Shown one piece after another: positions 6,856-14,626 of a stretch of 64,000 bases of DNA (within the stretch, counting starts at the first letter, position 1; each line of letters starts with the position of its first letter). The notes beneath the pieces were generated by a model. That model saw only the letters and a program-made list of their open reading frames with translations, was not told the origin of the DNA and searched no databases. The stretch is from a virus, in IMG/VR virus record IMGVR_UViG_3300021185_003122, positions 16,260 through 80,259 of that record; one strand, given 5' to 3'. Both the position numbers and the translations under genes were made by a program.

Positions 6856-7137
6856 TTATTTAGTAATTATTTCAATAAATCTTCCCCACTCTTTATTATA
6901 ATCCTCAATCAAATCATAAGCACAATCATCATCCATACTGAAGAGAATATCAAACATCTCATCATCATTCTCACCTGCATAAAATGCTGGTCTGTCTTCA
7001 AATGCTTCTGAAACTTTATCAAACGTTTCCTTATCAACATTTTCTAAAATCTTTACATCTTCCGCATCATCCCCCCAAAAGAGAGCAGTATTAGCTTTTA
7101 ACTTTAAATCTTTAATAACTTTTCTTGAATCTGTCAT
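6856..7137 (-). CDS. Hypothetical acidic protein, 93 aa
   Basis: A strongly acidic protein (GDDAEDVKILENVDKETFDK, DDEMFDILFSMDDDC) with predicted helices and no recognised domain. Small acidic early proteins in phages sometimes mimic nucleic acid or bind host factors, but nothing here proves that. Own promoter at 7173-7201 and the standard AAGGTTATG leader. Confidence 0.6.
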   Translation of the reverse strand: MTDSRKVIKDLKLKANTALFWGDDAEDVKILENVDKETFDKVSEAFEDRPAFYAGENDDEMFDILFSMDDDCAYDLIEDYNKEWGRFIEIITK

Positions 7138-7172
7138 AACCTTTATTTTTTATCTTTTAATTATTATACCTA

Positions 7173-7201
7173 AATATATGATTCTTTTATCGAACTAGCA
7201 A
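7173..7201 (-). promoter_or_regulatory. Class 1 promoter (TTG-N20-TATATT)
   Basis: AGTTG, 20 nt, TATATTTAGGTATAA on the minus strand, before the gene starting at 7137. Confidence 0.75.
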
Positions 7202-7389
7202 CTTTCTTTTAAGTTATTTTTAAAAACTTTTGAATCGAAAAATAAATGACCAGCCAAATCTTCAGTATTATTAATACCAGCTTCTTCTGCTTCTAATACA
7301 ATTAAATTCTTTTCATCTTCAGTTAACCAATCAATCAAGTTAATTTTTAAAATTTCCTCTAAACCTTTTTTAAATTCTAATAATATCAT
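7195..7389 (-). CDS. Small acidic helical protein, 64 aa
   Basis: The product reads MILLEFKKGLEEILKINLID then a WLTEDEKNLIVLEAEEAGIN segment; it is probably all helical and acidic. No named family. Its 3' end overlaps the promoter of the next gene. Own AGTTT-type promoter at 7414-7442. Confidence 0.6.
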   Translation of the reverse strand: MILLEFKKGLEEILKINLIDWLTEDEKNLIVLEAEEAGINNTEDLAGHLFFDSKVFKNNLKESC

Positions 7390-7413
7390 ATCTTTTAATT
7401 TTAATTACACCTT

Positions 7414-7442
7414 AATTTACGATTACTATTTCGACTTACAAA
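7414..7442 (-). promoter_or_regulatory. Class 1 promoter, AGTTT/TAAATT variant
   Basis: AGTTT, 20 nt ending ATCG, TAAATTAAGG on the minus strand, before the gene starting at 7389. One mismatch in the downstream box. Confidence 0.6.
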
Positions 7443-7510
7443 CTTTTTTTACATTTATTTTTTAATTTATACTCATTCTAAATAAACCAATTTCCGGAAA
7501 GAAAGAGGTA

Positions 7511-7540
7511 CAAAAAAGAAAAAGGGAGCAAAAAGCTCCC
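7511..7540 (-). terminator. Rho-independent terminator
   Basis: On the minus strand GGGAGC-TTTTT-GCTCCC is followed by TTTTTCTTTTTT. It ends the 8459-7552 transcript. Confidence 0.9.
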
Positions 7541-7551
7541 CAATTCCATAA

Positions 7552-7659
7552 TTAAAAAATAAAAGTATGTAGCAGTATGAAGATGGGTACTGCAAAACCC
7601 AATACTATTGTAGCAACAGTTGAAAACTTATCTATCCAATTTATAAATTTATCTTCCAT
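7552..7659 (-). CDS. Small hydrophobic membrane protein, 35 aa
   Basis: The start ATG 7659 overlaps the stop of the upstream gene as TAATG, and the frame ends at TAA 7552, 12 nt before the terminator stem. The product begins MEDKFINWIDKFSTVATIVL and continues GFAVPIFILLHTFIF, so it has an amphipathic N-terminus and one membrane helix. Tight coupling and position argue that it is real. A holin-like or membrane-perturbing role cannot be shown. Confidence 0.6.
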   Translation of the reverse strand: MEDKFINWIDKFSTVATIVLGFAVPIFILLHTFIF

Positions 7660-8459
7660 TATGCTATTCTATTTTTATTAACTCTTAAGAATGATTCTAC
7701 ATTATCAAATCTTATCATCTCAACATTTTGAGTTCTAAAAGTAAAATTATCTGAATCCCAATTCTTATATCGAGTTGTAATTTCTAAATCAACTGACTTT
7801 CCGGACGCACTTTTTCGAATACCTTTCAATTTACAAACATCTGAAATTCTCCAGTTATATTTAAGTTGAAGTTGAGGTAAGTAATTATCATCTTTATCAG
7901 AAGACAACTCAATTCCATTATCAGCAAATAACTTCTCTACTAAAGCTTCTGATTCCAGCTCTTTAATATCATCTTCTTGACTTCTAACAGACTTTCTTAT
8001 CTCTCTTCCTGATTCATAAAACGTATTCATTAACTTATTATACTTTACGGAATTGGAATTGAATTCAGCAATTATATCATCTTCAAAATCTACAACCAAT
8101 TGACTGAAATAAGTTAACATTTTATATCTCTTAATAACACTTTCATCCATTTTTTCAGGTCTGAAAGAACCAGTCGACATTTCTATTCTGCTAAACTTTT
8201 CTCCAACTTCTGTTTCCCAATTATGATGCAAGTAAAAATCTACTACTCCCCAATTAGAATCGGTATTAGTAATACTTACTCTTTCTCTTCCTATATTTAA
8301 TACGAACCCTTCATAAGAAGTTCCAAAATACTTTTCCAGAATTAACTTCTGTTGATTTTGCATTCTATTGCGCAACATATTAGTTCTTAATTCTAATACA
8401 TTTTGCTCTTTATAAAGTTGATCTAACCTTAAATTTAAAATTTCTACTCTTTTTGACAT
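7659..8459 (-). CDS. Hypothetical protein with N-terminal coiled coil, 266 aa
   Basis: Residues 1-45 form a clear coiled coil (LNLRLDQLYKEQNVLELRTN...). The middle part is beta-rich with VLNIGRERVSITNTDSNW, and the C-terminal half contains another helix (about 135-180) and a basic region KLKGIRKSASGKS. No catalytic motif or known domain. It is the first gene of a two-gene operon that ends at the terminator at 7511-7540 and starts from the promoter at 8486-8514. Function unknown. Confidence 0.7.
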   Translation of the reverse strand: MSKRVEILNLRLDQLYKEQNVLELRTNMLRNRMQNQQKLILEKYFGTSYEGFVLNIGRERVSITNTDSNWGVVDFYLHHNWETEVGEKFSRIEMSTGSFRPEKMDESVIKRYKMLTYFSQLVVDFEDDIIAEFNSNSVKYNKLMNTFYESGREIRKSVRSQEDDIKELESEALVEKLFADNGIELSSDKDDNYLPQLQLKYNWRISDVCKLKGIRKSASGKSVDLEITTRYKNWDSDNFTFRTQNVEMIRFDNVESFLRVNKNRIA

Positions 8460-8485
8460 ATCTTTTATTTTTTTAATTATACCTT

Positions 8486-8514
8486 AATATAAGAACTAAT
8501 AATCAAAAAGGCAA
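8486..8514 (-). promoter_or_regulatory. Class 1 promoter (TTG-N20-TATATT)
   Basis: AAGTTG, 20 nt ending GTTCT, TATATTAAGG on the minus strand, before the gene starting at 8459. Confidence 0.75.
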
Positions 8515-8892
8515 CTTATTTTCGACTTTTTTTATCTCTTCTTCTATAAACTCAACAAAATCGCCAGCATAATCTTTTCCTCCAATATGCCATCTACTTC
8601 CAAATACAGATTTAGCTTCTTCTAAACTCCCAACTTCATTTCTAGCAAATTCAGGAGATTCAGACTTCCAATCATATATAGTAAATAACTGAATACCGTT
8701 TTCTTCAGTTTCAAACTCTACTACCCATTCATACATTACTTTACCATCACCACTATTTTCAGGTCCATAAGTCGGGTTGCCAAAATAATCTACTAAATCA
8801 TTATAAGTAATACCGTAACTTAATTTACTTTTTAAAGACGTTCCTGCAGTTTCAGGAGCATCCATTTCATCATAAGTTGTAATTTTTGTCAT
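8503..8892 (-). CDS. Hypothetical phage protein, 129 aa
   Basis: The N-terminal half contains YGITYNDLVDYFGNPTYGPE, a short pattern like the substrate-modelling loop of small phage proteins, then an alternating beta region (YEWVVEFETEENGIQLFTIY) and an acidic helical tail (VEFIEEEIKKVENK). I associate this type with conserved phage early proteins, function unknown. Own promoter at 8920-8948. Confidence 0.65.
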   Translation of the reverse strand: MTKITTYDEMDAPETAGTSLKSKLSYGITYNDLVDYFGNPTYGPENSGDGKVMYEWVVEFETEENGIQLFTIYDWKSESPEFARNEVGSLEEAKSVFGSRWHIGGKDYAGDFVEFIEEEIKKVENKLPF

Positions 8893-8919
8893 AACCTTTA
8901 TTTTTAATTTATATACCTA

Positions 8920-8948
8920 AATATATGATTACTTTTTCGAACAAGCAA
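8920..8948 (-). promoter_or_regulatory. Class 1 promoter (TTG-N20-TATATT)
   Basis: AGTTG, 20 nt, TATATTTAGGTATAT on the minus strand, before the gene starting at 8892. Confidence 0.75.
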
Positions 8949-8952
8949 CTTT

Positions 8953-9195
8953 TTACTCAACTATTTTTAAATCTTTTTCCTTTTTCTCAAGCTTTATAAG
9001 TAGTCTGCTATACATTTCTCCTACAAAATCTTCAATATATAATGTTTTAAATGGACCAAACATTTGTCTTGAAGGAGTAGAATAAAGTTTGAAAAAATTA
9101 TTGATGTAGTTACGAGATGCATTTAAATGATCTTGATTAGTGCTTGATTCGATTACCTTGATAGACTTGCGATAGATTGATATAGCTGAATTCAT
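8953..9195 (-). CDS. Hypothetical helical protein, 80 aa
   Basis: A helical, Lys/Glu-rich C-terminus (RLLIKLEKKEKDLKIVE) follows an N-terminal helix with SIYRKSIKVIE. No named domain. Its ATG overlaps the stop of 9192-9389 by four bases, so it belongs to the 9.2-10.4 kb operon. Function unknown. Confidence 0.6.
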   Translation of the reverse strand: MNSAISIYRKSIKVIESSTNQDHLNASRNYINNFFKLYSTPSRQMFGPFKTLYIEDFVGEMYSRLLIKLEKKEKDLKIVE

Positions 9196-9389
9196 GAATA
9201 TTTAGTTTTATATTTGTAATAAAATTTACTTCCAACTCCTATATCTTGAATAATACAGTCCTTAGGAAGCTTGTTTGACCTAACTGAGAGTATAGAGTCA
9301 GGAGTTCTTTCGTTGAGGAACTCTTCAACATAGACTTTATTCCCATACTTCTTCTTATATGCTACTGCTATTGGAATTCTCTTTACCAT
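9192..9389 (-). CDS. Hypothetical basic protein, 65 aa
   Basis: A small basic protein (MVKRIPIAVAYKKKYGNKVY, and a Tyr/Lys-rich end KFYYKYKTKYS) that is probably an all-beta fold. No named domain. It overlaps the 3' end of 9383-9547 by seven bases and the next gene by four. Function unknown. Confidence 0.6.
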   Translation of the reverse strand: MVKRIPIAVAYKKKYGNKVYVEEFLNERTPDSILSVRSNKLPKDCIIQDIGVGSKFYYKYKTKYS

Positions 9390-9547
9390 AATCCTTTGAA
9401 AAAGTTATATACAAAGATTGATAAACTAACAGGCCAGAGAGCAGTATGAAAGATTCTCTCTCTCCAGATCCAGGTATTCATTCCCATACTAGTTGTATAG
9501 TATTCTAACCACCAACACCATAATATTCCTACTAAGAGATATCCCAT
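9383..9547 (-). CDS. Small Trp-rich membrane protein, 54 aa
   Basis: The frame from ATG 9547 to TAA 9383 encodes a very hydrophobic peptide with two likely membrane segments (LLVGILWCWWLEYY and HTALWPVSLSIFVYNFF) separated by a short WIWRER loop. It overlaps its upstream gene by 16 nt and its downstream gene by 7 nt, which is normal for this operon and fills what would otherwise be a gap. Function unknown. Confidence 0.6.
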   Translation of the reverse strand: MGYLLVGILWCWWLEYYTTSMGMNTWIWRERIFHTALWPVSLSIFVYNFFKGLW

Positions 9548-9966
9548 TCCTCTGCTGCTTGTTTAATATGTTTACACTTTCTATGACCAATATAACCCAT
9601 GCAATCACAGTAAAATCCGTTCTTACCTAGCTTGACCGTGTAGATCTTGTCACTGCTCGCACTCGCAAACTGACGGGGCTCGTATTTAGCCTGAGTGGGC
9701 TCGTTGCTCGGAAATATCTCGTCAAAAGGCTTCTTTTCTACCATTATGTCGTCGATCGTAGTCTGCTCGTGAACTTCAGTCCAACTAGGAGTATGAAACG
9801 TTCCATTAGCAGTTTTAAGTATACCTCCCTTACCTACATTAGTATAAGGTACAGTATAAGTAAATCTTCTAACCCATGTACCAGAGACAGGAGGAGATTG
9901 AGAATAAGCTCCATCCCTATACTCTATAGTAGTAGTTCCATTAAGTGTTACTTCCCACAACGCCAT
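9532..9966 (-). CDS. SWIM zinc-finger protein
   Basis: Near the C-terminus YCDCMGYIGHRKCKHI fits the SWIM zinc-finger pattern C-x-C-x(n)-C-x-H. The N-terminal two thirds are a beta-rich domain of 100 residues with Thr, Tyr and Trp and no recognised family. SWIM domains bind DNA or proteins; in phages they appear in small regulators and near DNA metabolism genes. Its stop overlaps the small membrane gene. It lies two bases after the zinc-finger gene at 9968. Confidence 0.8.
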   Translation of the reverse strand: MALWEVTLNGTTTIEYRDGAYSQSPPVSGTWVRRFTYTVPYTNVGKGGILKTANGTFHTPSWTEVHEQTTIDDIMVEKKPFDEIFPSNEPTQAKYEPRQFASASSDKIYTVKLGKNGFYCDCMGYIGHRKCKHIKQAAEEWDIS

Positions 9967-9967
9967 A

Positions 9968-10198
9968 CTATCCTTTATATAAGTTACTACCCCATCCTAC
10001 TCTCTGATCCATCTTTCGAATAGTAGTAGCTGCTTCTACATCTTTTATTATCTCCGTTTCAGCATACTCAGTCTTTCCGGAAATAATATTCCTTACATAC
10101 CAAGCGCTAGTAGTAGAACACTTTACACAAGTCTTAGTACCAGGTAAAGCTTTTATCCTTAAAGGATTTATCTCCTCAGTACATTTACTACACTTCAT
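9968..10198 (-). CDS. DksA/TraR-type C4 zinc-finger protein
   Basis: The first 30 residues read CSKCTEEINPLRIKALPGTK followed by TCVKCS, which is the DksA/TraR zinc-finger signature (C-x2-C-x3-I-x3-R-x-x-A-x-P-x4-C-x2-C). The usual N-terminal coiled coil of DksA is missing, as in small TraR-like phage proteins that bind RNA polymerase. Regulation of host transcription is a plausible family role, not shown. It overlaps the upstream gene by 11 nt. Confidence 0.8.
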   Translation of the reverse strand: MKCSKCTEEINPLRIKALPGTKTCVKCSTTSAWYVRNIISGKTEYAETEIIKDVEAATTIRKMDQRVGWGSNLYKG

Positions 10199-10451
10199 TA
10201 GCTTCGAATATTTTATCTATATCTTCTCTACTTAGCCATCCTTCTACTTCTCCATCAAACATAACCTCAAAAGAAGCTACATCTTTAACGTCAGTAACAG
10301 ACTCTCTTAAACCATTTCTACTACTAGAGTATAAACCTTCTCCAGCAACAATAGATAACTCCTTACCATTATCGAATCTATATTTCGCCATGATAGCCTT
10401 ATCAGGAATCATAGGATGCGAAACAAATACTAAATTTTTAAAACTTGCCAT
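10188..10451 (-). CDS. Hypothetical protein, 87 aa
   Basis: A small beta-rich protein with the segment KYRFDNGKELSIVAGEGLYS and an acidic end (WLSREDIDKIFEANEV). No named domain. First gene of the operon that runs to 8953, behind the promoter at 10478-10506 with an AAAGGTTATG leader. Confidence 0.65.
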   Translation of the reverse strand: MASFKNLVFVSHPMIPDKAIMAKYRFDNGKELSIVAGEGLYSSSRNGLRESVTDVKDVASFEVMFDGEVEGWLSREDIDKIFEANEV

Positions 10452-10477
10452 AACCTTTTAACTTTTATTTATATCTA

Positions 10478-10506
10478 AATATAAGAACTTTTAATGAGAA
10501 TACCAA
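10478..10506 (-). promoter_or_regulatory. Class 1 promoter (TTG-N20-TATATT)
   Basis: AGTTG, 20 nt ending GTTCT, TATATTTAG on the minus strand; heads the operon 10451 to 8953. Confidence 0.8.
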
Positions 10507-11034
10507 CTACATCCACTTAATATTTTCATAAAAAGCTACTGATGAATGATGGCAAGGATTAATGTTACCTTCATTCAAATTCATCTTAATATTTAATTTA
10601 CCAGCATTAGGAATAGTTACTTGCTCTCTAAACTTCTTTCTTGTAAATAAAACAACTCCGTTAGGATCAAGAAGAGGAGAATAAAATGCTATGTGAGTAA
10701 ATATATACTTACCGTCTTCATCCTCCTTACATTTAATATTCTGGAAAGACACATACTTACTATCTGGTTTCCAGGAGGTTTTAACTTCTATAGAAACTTG
10801 TCCATCATCACTAAAAACATCGAAGCCATGTTGATTTACTAGAGGAGCTACTTTCATATCTCTTCTAAAGTAATGAGAAGCCCAGTTTTTAATAATTACC
10901 TCAGATAATTTTGGGAGGCCTCCTTCTTTTAATGCATCTCTTGCTTCTTGATCATCTCTTATGTATTTTTCTAGAATAGGTTTAGGAAATCCTAAATCAC
11001 TAGCATACATACTAAGTATCGGTTGCTCTTTCAT
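10507..11034 (-). CDS. PD-(D/E)XK nuclease-like protein
   Basis: Residues 70-87 read HGFDVFSDDGQVSIEVKTSW, a good match to the core of a PD-(D/E)XK nuclease: Asp72 on one strand and Glu83-Val84-Lys85 on the next. A helical N-terminal region precedes it. The C-terminal third has HIAFYSPLLDPNGVVLFT, compatible with the rest of the fold. Possible roles are degradation of host DNA or a restriction-like activity; the specificity is unknown. The stop lies within the next gene's promoter. Confidence 0.65.
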   Translation of the reverse strand: MKEQPILSMYASDLGFPKPILEKYIRDDQEARDALKEGGLPKLSEVIIKNWASHYFRRDMKVAPLVNQHGFDVFSDDGQVSIEVKTSWKPDSKYVSFQNIKCKEDEDGKYIFTHIAFYSPLLDPNGVVLFTRKKFREQVTIPNAGKLNIKMNLNEGNINPCHHSSVAFYENIKWM

Positions 11035-11399
11035 TATATAACCATTTTAAAATTAGATTCTTCTTTAAATGCTGCTACTTCATATGGGTGATTATCATAT
11101 CTATACCCCATACTATAATATCTAGTATACCAAGAAGGAGATTGAAGATAATGCTGATATTCATGAATGATAGTTTCAGCTAAATGCTTCTCATCTTCCA
11201 TATGCTTGTAGTATATAACTATAGTATTATAGTCATGTAACCACTCTGCCTGAGTATCATCATCTCCTGTATATTTAGACTTAAGAGAAGGTTCAAATTC
11301 TATATAAGGAGAACATTCATGGAACTTACTTAGCCCATAATGCTCTACTACTCTTTCTAAAATCTCTTTACTTAATCTTTTTGCTGTACGTAAATGCAT
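11034..11399 (-). CDS. HExxH metallopeptidase-like protein
   Basis: HEYQH at residues 79-83 is a zincin metal site, preceded by KHLAETII and followed after 20 residues by NHPYEVAAFKEE, whose Glu can be the third ligand. The 121-residue size fits small phage SprT- or ImmA-like peptidases. The substrate is unknown. It overlaps the downstream nuclease-like gene by one base, so the two are co-expressed from the promoter at 11418-11446. Confidence 0.75.
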   Translation of the reverse strand: MHLRTAKRLSKEILERVVEHYGLSKFHECSPYIEFEPSLKSKYTGDDDTQAEWLHDYNTIVIYYKHMEDEKHLAETIIHEYQHYLQSPSWYTRYYSMGYRYDNHPYEVAAFKEESNFKMVI

Positions 11400-11417
11400 A
11401 ACCTTTTATTTATACTA

Positions 11418-11446
11418 AATATAAGAAAAAAAATTGTAACTAGCAA
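11418..11446 (-). promoter_or_regulatory. Class 1 promoter (TTG-N20-TATATT)
   Basis: AGTTG, 20 nt, TATATTTAGTATAAATAAAAGG on the minus strand, before the gene starting at 11399. Confidence 0.8.
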
Positions 11447-11451
11447 CTTTT

Positions 11452-12627
11452 TTATATTAAATTTGCTGCTTTATTTACTTTCATAAATAATCTATCAATA
11501 ACAGGAGCATGACCACAATTTTCAACACATAAAATACATTTGCCATCTTCTATAGATTTATCCCATCCTTTATAAAAGAAAGAATCAAACGTTTTAAAGA
11601 TATCTGAGTATTCAGTACTGTTTAAGTTTACTTTATCAGGTCCTCCTACTCCTTGAAGTAGTTGATTAGGAATTTCTGAACCAGCAGCATTATCTGCTAG
11701 AGCATATCCTGTATAACAACATGGAAGTAATACTCCGTTAGGAGTAAGGTATAGACCTTTATGCTTATCACTATCAACTTCACATTGAATTGAAGTATTA
11801 TCTAAATGAGAATATTTAGAGTAATCAATATCCATAGGTTTGTATTCAGGAAGTTTATTGTACTTTAAAATTTTATTTACATCAATTGAGTCACTTCCTT
11901 TTTTAATCTTCTTCATGCTTTTAGATAAATGAGATTTAGGAAGAGATATACTATAAACCTTTTTACCTTCTTTATCATATACAGGAGTATCCCATGTAAG
12001 ATTATTAACTTGATCTTCCATACCTAATGATCTTTTAGGAGCAAAAAACTTAAAACCAAGATTAGTAGATAATTTTTTAGCATCATCTATCTGATGTTCA
12101 TTATGTTCAAATGTAATAAAGTCCCACTGAGCTGTTCCACCATTATCAATAAATGCTTTTACATTGTCCATTAGTTTAGACCATTTAACATTTCTTCTAT
12201 AAAGGTGATTAGTATCTTCTAGTCCATCTATTCCAAAAATAACTAAATGAGATTTAAATAATTTAAGATAAGAAGCTAACTCTTTCCAGAATTTAGGATT
12301 ACGATTTCCTCCATTAGAATTAACTGATATGTGCATATCCTTTCTAATATTAGCTACATAACCAATTATATCTAAAATATATGGGTTAGAACAAGGATCT
12401 CCATAGTCTCCACATAATTTTAACTCTTTTACTTTTTTAATTATGTTTGGACCAAGCCATTTATCTAAATTTTCAACAGTTAAGTCTTCTAATTTAAGTT
12501 GAGGATGTTTTACAGGAGTTCCTGGAATAAATCTAGCACATATAGGACAAGCGGCATTACATCTAGTTGTTGCCTCAATATGAATGTAGTATTCTACTTC
12601 TGATCTATTATGGGAATTAGTCCACAT
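11452..12627 (-). CDS. Radical SAM enzyme with SPASM-like C-terminus
   Basis: Cys23, Cys27 and Cys30 (TTRCNAACPICARF) bind the radical-SAM 4Fe-4S cluster. Further Cys residues at QCEVDS, LLPCCYTGYAL and GKCILCVENCGH form a SPASM/twitch-like auxiliary cluster region, so the enzyme probably carries extra clusters. The radical SAM barrel (about 15-200) shows the GGNRNPKFW and GIDGLED segments expected for SAM binding. Such proteins modify peptides or cofactors; no precursor peptide is obvious nearby. It overlaps the ThyA gene by one base and uses SAM, which links it to the metK gene at 56.4 kb. Confidence 0.9.
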   Translation of the reverse strand: MWTNSHNRSEVEYYIHIEATTRCNAACPICARFIPGTPVKHPQLKLEDLTVENLDKWLGPNIIKKVKELKLCGDYGDPCSNPYILDIIGYVANIRKDMHISVNSNGGNRNPKFWKELASYLKLFKSHLVIFGIDGLEDTNHLYRRNVKWSKLMDNVKAFIDNGGTAQWDFITFEHNEHQIDDAKKLSTNLGFKFFAPKRSLGMEDQVNNLTWDTPVYDKEGKKVYSISLPKSHLSKSMKKIKKGSDSIDVNKILKYNKLPEYKPMDIDYSKYSHLDNTSIQCEVDSDKHKGLYLTPNGVLLPCCYTGYALADNAAGSEIPNQLLQGVGGPDKVNLNSTEYSDIFKTFDSFFYKGWDKSIEDGKCILCVENCGHAPVIDRLFMKVNKAANLI

Positions 12628-13424
12628 TAATTACTTAGAGGAGCTTTTATAGATGGATGACTTTTGTAATTAATTAAATCTACATCGAAGTCTCCTGTAT
12701 AAATATTAAAGCAAACAACTTTAGCTTCCGGAAGGTCATAAGAATATCTGTCTAATTGCTTTTCTGCTTGCTCTAAATGATTGGTATATAAATGAACATC
12801 TCCAAAGTTGCCTATCAGCTCTCCAGGTTCTAATCTAGTCTCTTTACATAGTAACAACAGTAACAAACCGTAACTACTAATGTTAAACGGTACTCCTAAG
12901 AATAGGTCAGCACTTCTTTGATTCCACATAAGAGAGAGCTTACCATCTGCTACATAACATTGAAAAGAGTAATGGCATGGAGGAAGAGTCATCTTATCTA
13001 AATCTTCTACATTCCAACTATCAACCAAATGTCTTCTACTATCTGGATTGCTTATAATTCCTGTAATCAGATTCTCTAGCTGATCAATACCATTTATGTC
13101 TCTCCATTGCTTACCGTATATAGGTCCTAACTCTCCATCTGTTCTACCAGACTTCTTATAATCACCATCCCATATCTTACAGTTATTATCTTGAAGATAC
13201 TTAATATTAGTATCACCTCTTAAGAACCATTTCAACTCAGTAACCATAGTCTTAAATGCAATCTTCTTAGTAGTCAAGATAGGAAAACCATCTGACATAT
13301 CATGTCTGATTGATGCTCCGAAGATAGATTTAGTACCTGTTCCGGTCCTATCAGTTTTAACAACTCCTCTAGTAAGAACTTGTTTGAGAAGTTTCTGATA
13401 GTCGTTGTCTAAACTATTAGCCAT
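12627..13424 (-). CDS. thyA: Thymidylate synthase
   Basis: Full-length ThyA (265 residues, usual size). It converts dUMP to dTMP with methylene-tetrahydrofolate. The catalytic Cys150 lies in LPPCHYSFQ, and the RTGTGTKSIFG and DVHLYTNHLEQ segments are the expected phosphate-binding and dUMP-binding regions. The enzyme raises the dTMP supply for phage replication. The gene starts 8 nt inside the small gene at 13417-13605, and its end overlaps the radical SAM gene start. Confidence 0.97.
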   Translation of the reverse strand: MANSLDNDYQKLLKQVLTRGVVKTDRTGTGTKSIFGASIRHDMSDGFPILTTKKIAFKTMVTELKWFLRGDTNIKYLQDNNCKIWDGDYKKSGRTDGELGPIYGKQWRDINGIDQLENLITGIISNPDSRRHLVDSWNVEDLDKMTLPPCHYSFQCYVADGKLSLMWNQRSADLFLGVPFNISSYGLLLLLLCKETRLEPGELIGNFGDVHLYTNHLEQAEKQLDRYSYDLPEAKVVCFNIYTGDFDVDLINYKSHPSIKAPLSN

Positions 13425-13605
13425 ATATTAGGACTCTTTCTTGTTTAGCTTCATTTACTAAAGCTCTTTTAAGAGTTTTACCAAAAGGTCTTTTAGATAC
13501 CTGTTCGAAAGTTAATCCCTCTACCGTTATGTGATAGCCAGGAATGACTGATTCAGATATTCTAGCGTTTATTTTAGTTGGGGCTATAAAGTATAATTTT
13601 TGCAT
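13417..13605 (-). CDS. Hypothetical protein, 62 aa
   Basis: A small beta-alpha protein (MQKLYFIAPTKINARISESV..., ending KQERVLIYG) with no recognised domain. It is the first gene of the transcript that continues into thyA and the radical SAM gene, behind the promoter at 13625-13653. Function unknown. Confidence 0.65.
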   Translation of the reverse strand: MQKLYFIAPTKINARISESVIPGYHITVEGLTFEQVSKRPFGKTLKRALVNEAKQERVLIYG

Positions 13606-13624
13606 AACATTTTATTTATACTCT

Positions 13625-13653
13625 AATATAGGAATAAATTATATAACATCCAA
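13625..13653 (-). promoter_or_regulatory. Class 1 promoter (TTG-N20-TATATT)
   Basis: AGTTG, 20 nt ending TTCC, TATATTAGAGTATAAATAA on the minus strand; heads the 13605 to 11452 operon. Confidence 0.75.
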
Positions 13654-14073
13654 CTATATCAACGAGGAATTTGGTTTAAGTTTAGTCCCCTCAAAGTCAA
13701 AATCTTCTATGCCATACTTATCATATTGATCTAGAGGAAGATTAATTAACTTAGCTACTTCTATATAGTCTACCGTTATTTCTTCATTCTCTTTTATAAG
13801 TTTAGTACTTATTAAGAATATATTATTACCTAGGAGAGACACCTTGCTATTAGGAGAGCTACTATGATTAGCATACCTTGCTATAGGAATAGATTCTATC
13901 CATCCATCATATAGAACTCTACCTTCTATAATAGGAATAAGATCCTTACTTAAATAAAATCCAATATTAGTTTCTGGAATGATGTTATAAGAGGCTAAAA
14001 GTCCTTTACCTCTTGGAGGAGTATCTCCAACTCTAAATAATACTTTTTGCTTGTTCAAAATGCTCTTCTTCAA
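13654..14073 (-). CDS. SET-domain protein (likely protein lysine methyltransferase)
   Basis: The 139-residue product shows the pieces of a SET domain: RGKGLLAS near residue 21, RYANHSSSPNS with Asn69-His70-Ser71, and ISTKLIKENEEITVDY ending in Asp102-Tyr103. These are the SAM-binding NHS and the catalytic EEITxDY motifs, so the protein most likely methylates lysine on a protein target. The frame has no ATG at its start; it opens with TTG at 14073 or TTG at 14058, inside the 3' end of the oxygenase gene, so the two are coupled. It lacks pre-SET and post-SET cysteine clusters. Confidence 0.8.
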   Translation of the reverse strand: MKKSILNKQKVLFRVGDTPPRGKGLLASYNIIPETNIGFYLSKDLIPIIEGRVLYDGWIESIPIARYANHSSSPNSKVSLLGNNIFLISTKLIKENEEITVDYIEVAKLINLPLDQYDKYGIEDFDFEGTKLKPNSSLI

Positions 14074-14623
14074 AAAATATAATTAAAGCATACCTGCTTC
14101 CTTCAGTAACTTCAGTTACTAAATGTTCATAAGTAGGAGGAAACATAATACAGTTACCTAATTCTCTTCCTGCATCTCCATAGGTAGTCATTTTCAAAGT
14201 ACCTCCATTATATTCATCTGAGTCAGATAATTGAGCAGAAAAAGACCTATAGATTATTTGGCTTCCATATTTGGAGAAGTCAACATGCTTTGTTAACTTA
14301 TGACCGATTCCATACTTCATTATTTTGATAGTAGGACAGGAGCTGATGCCCCAATCCTGTAATCTATCTACTATAAAATCTTTGAGTGTTTGGTCTTCGG
14401 TTTCAATCCAAGTAGCGTTACTATCCTTTCGCCATCTTACAATAAGAGTACCATCAGCATTAACTTCTTCTTCTCCAATCTCTCTATTGTACTTAGCTCT
14501 TCCTTGTTTGATAGTATCTACTAAAGTGAGAGTATCATGTCCCTCAACCTCTTTAGAATTATCATAAAAACTTCTTATATACGCACAGTCTTCTGGCGAG
14601 AATAAAACCTTTTGTTGAAACAT
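14033..14623 (-). CDS. 2OG-Fe(II) oxygenase, prolyl 4-hydroxylase-like
   Basis: The iron ligands are His113 and Asp115 (TKHVDF) and His167 (YEHLV), with Arg177 (EGSRYAL) as the 2-oxoglutarate ligand, in the order and spacing of the P4H family. Length (196) is typical of phage P4H-like oxygenases. The enzyme hydroxylates an amino acid, nucleic acid or lipid using oxygen and 2-oxoglutarate; the substrate is unknown. It overlaps the SET gene by 41 nt, so the pair may act on the same protein. Confidence 0.85.
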   Translation of the reverse strand: MFQQKVLFSPEDCAYIRSFYDNSKEVEGHDTLTLVDTIKQGRAKYNREIGEEEVNADGTLIVRWRKDSNATWIETEDQTLKDFIVDRLQDWGISSCPTIKIMKYGIGHKLTKHVDFSKYGSQIIYRSFSAQLSDSDEYNGGTLKMTTYGDAGRELGNCIMFPPTYEHLVTEVTEGSRYALIIFFEEEHFEQAKSII

Positions 14624-14626
14624 ATA

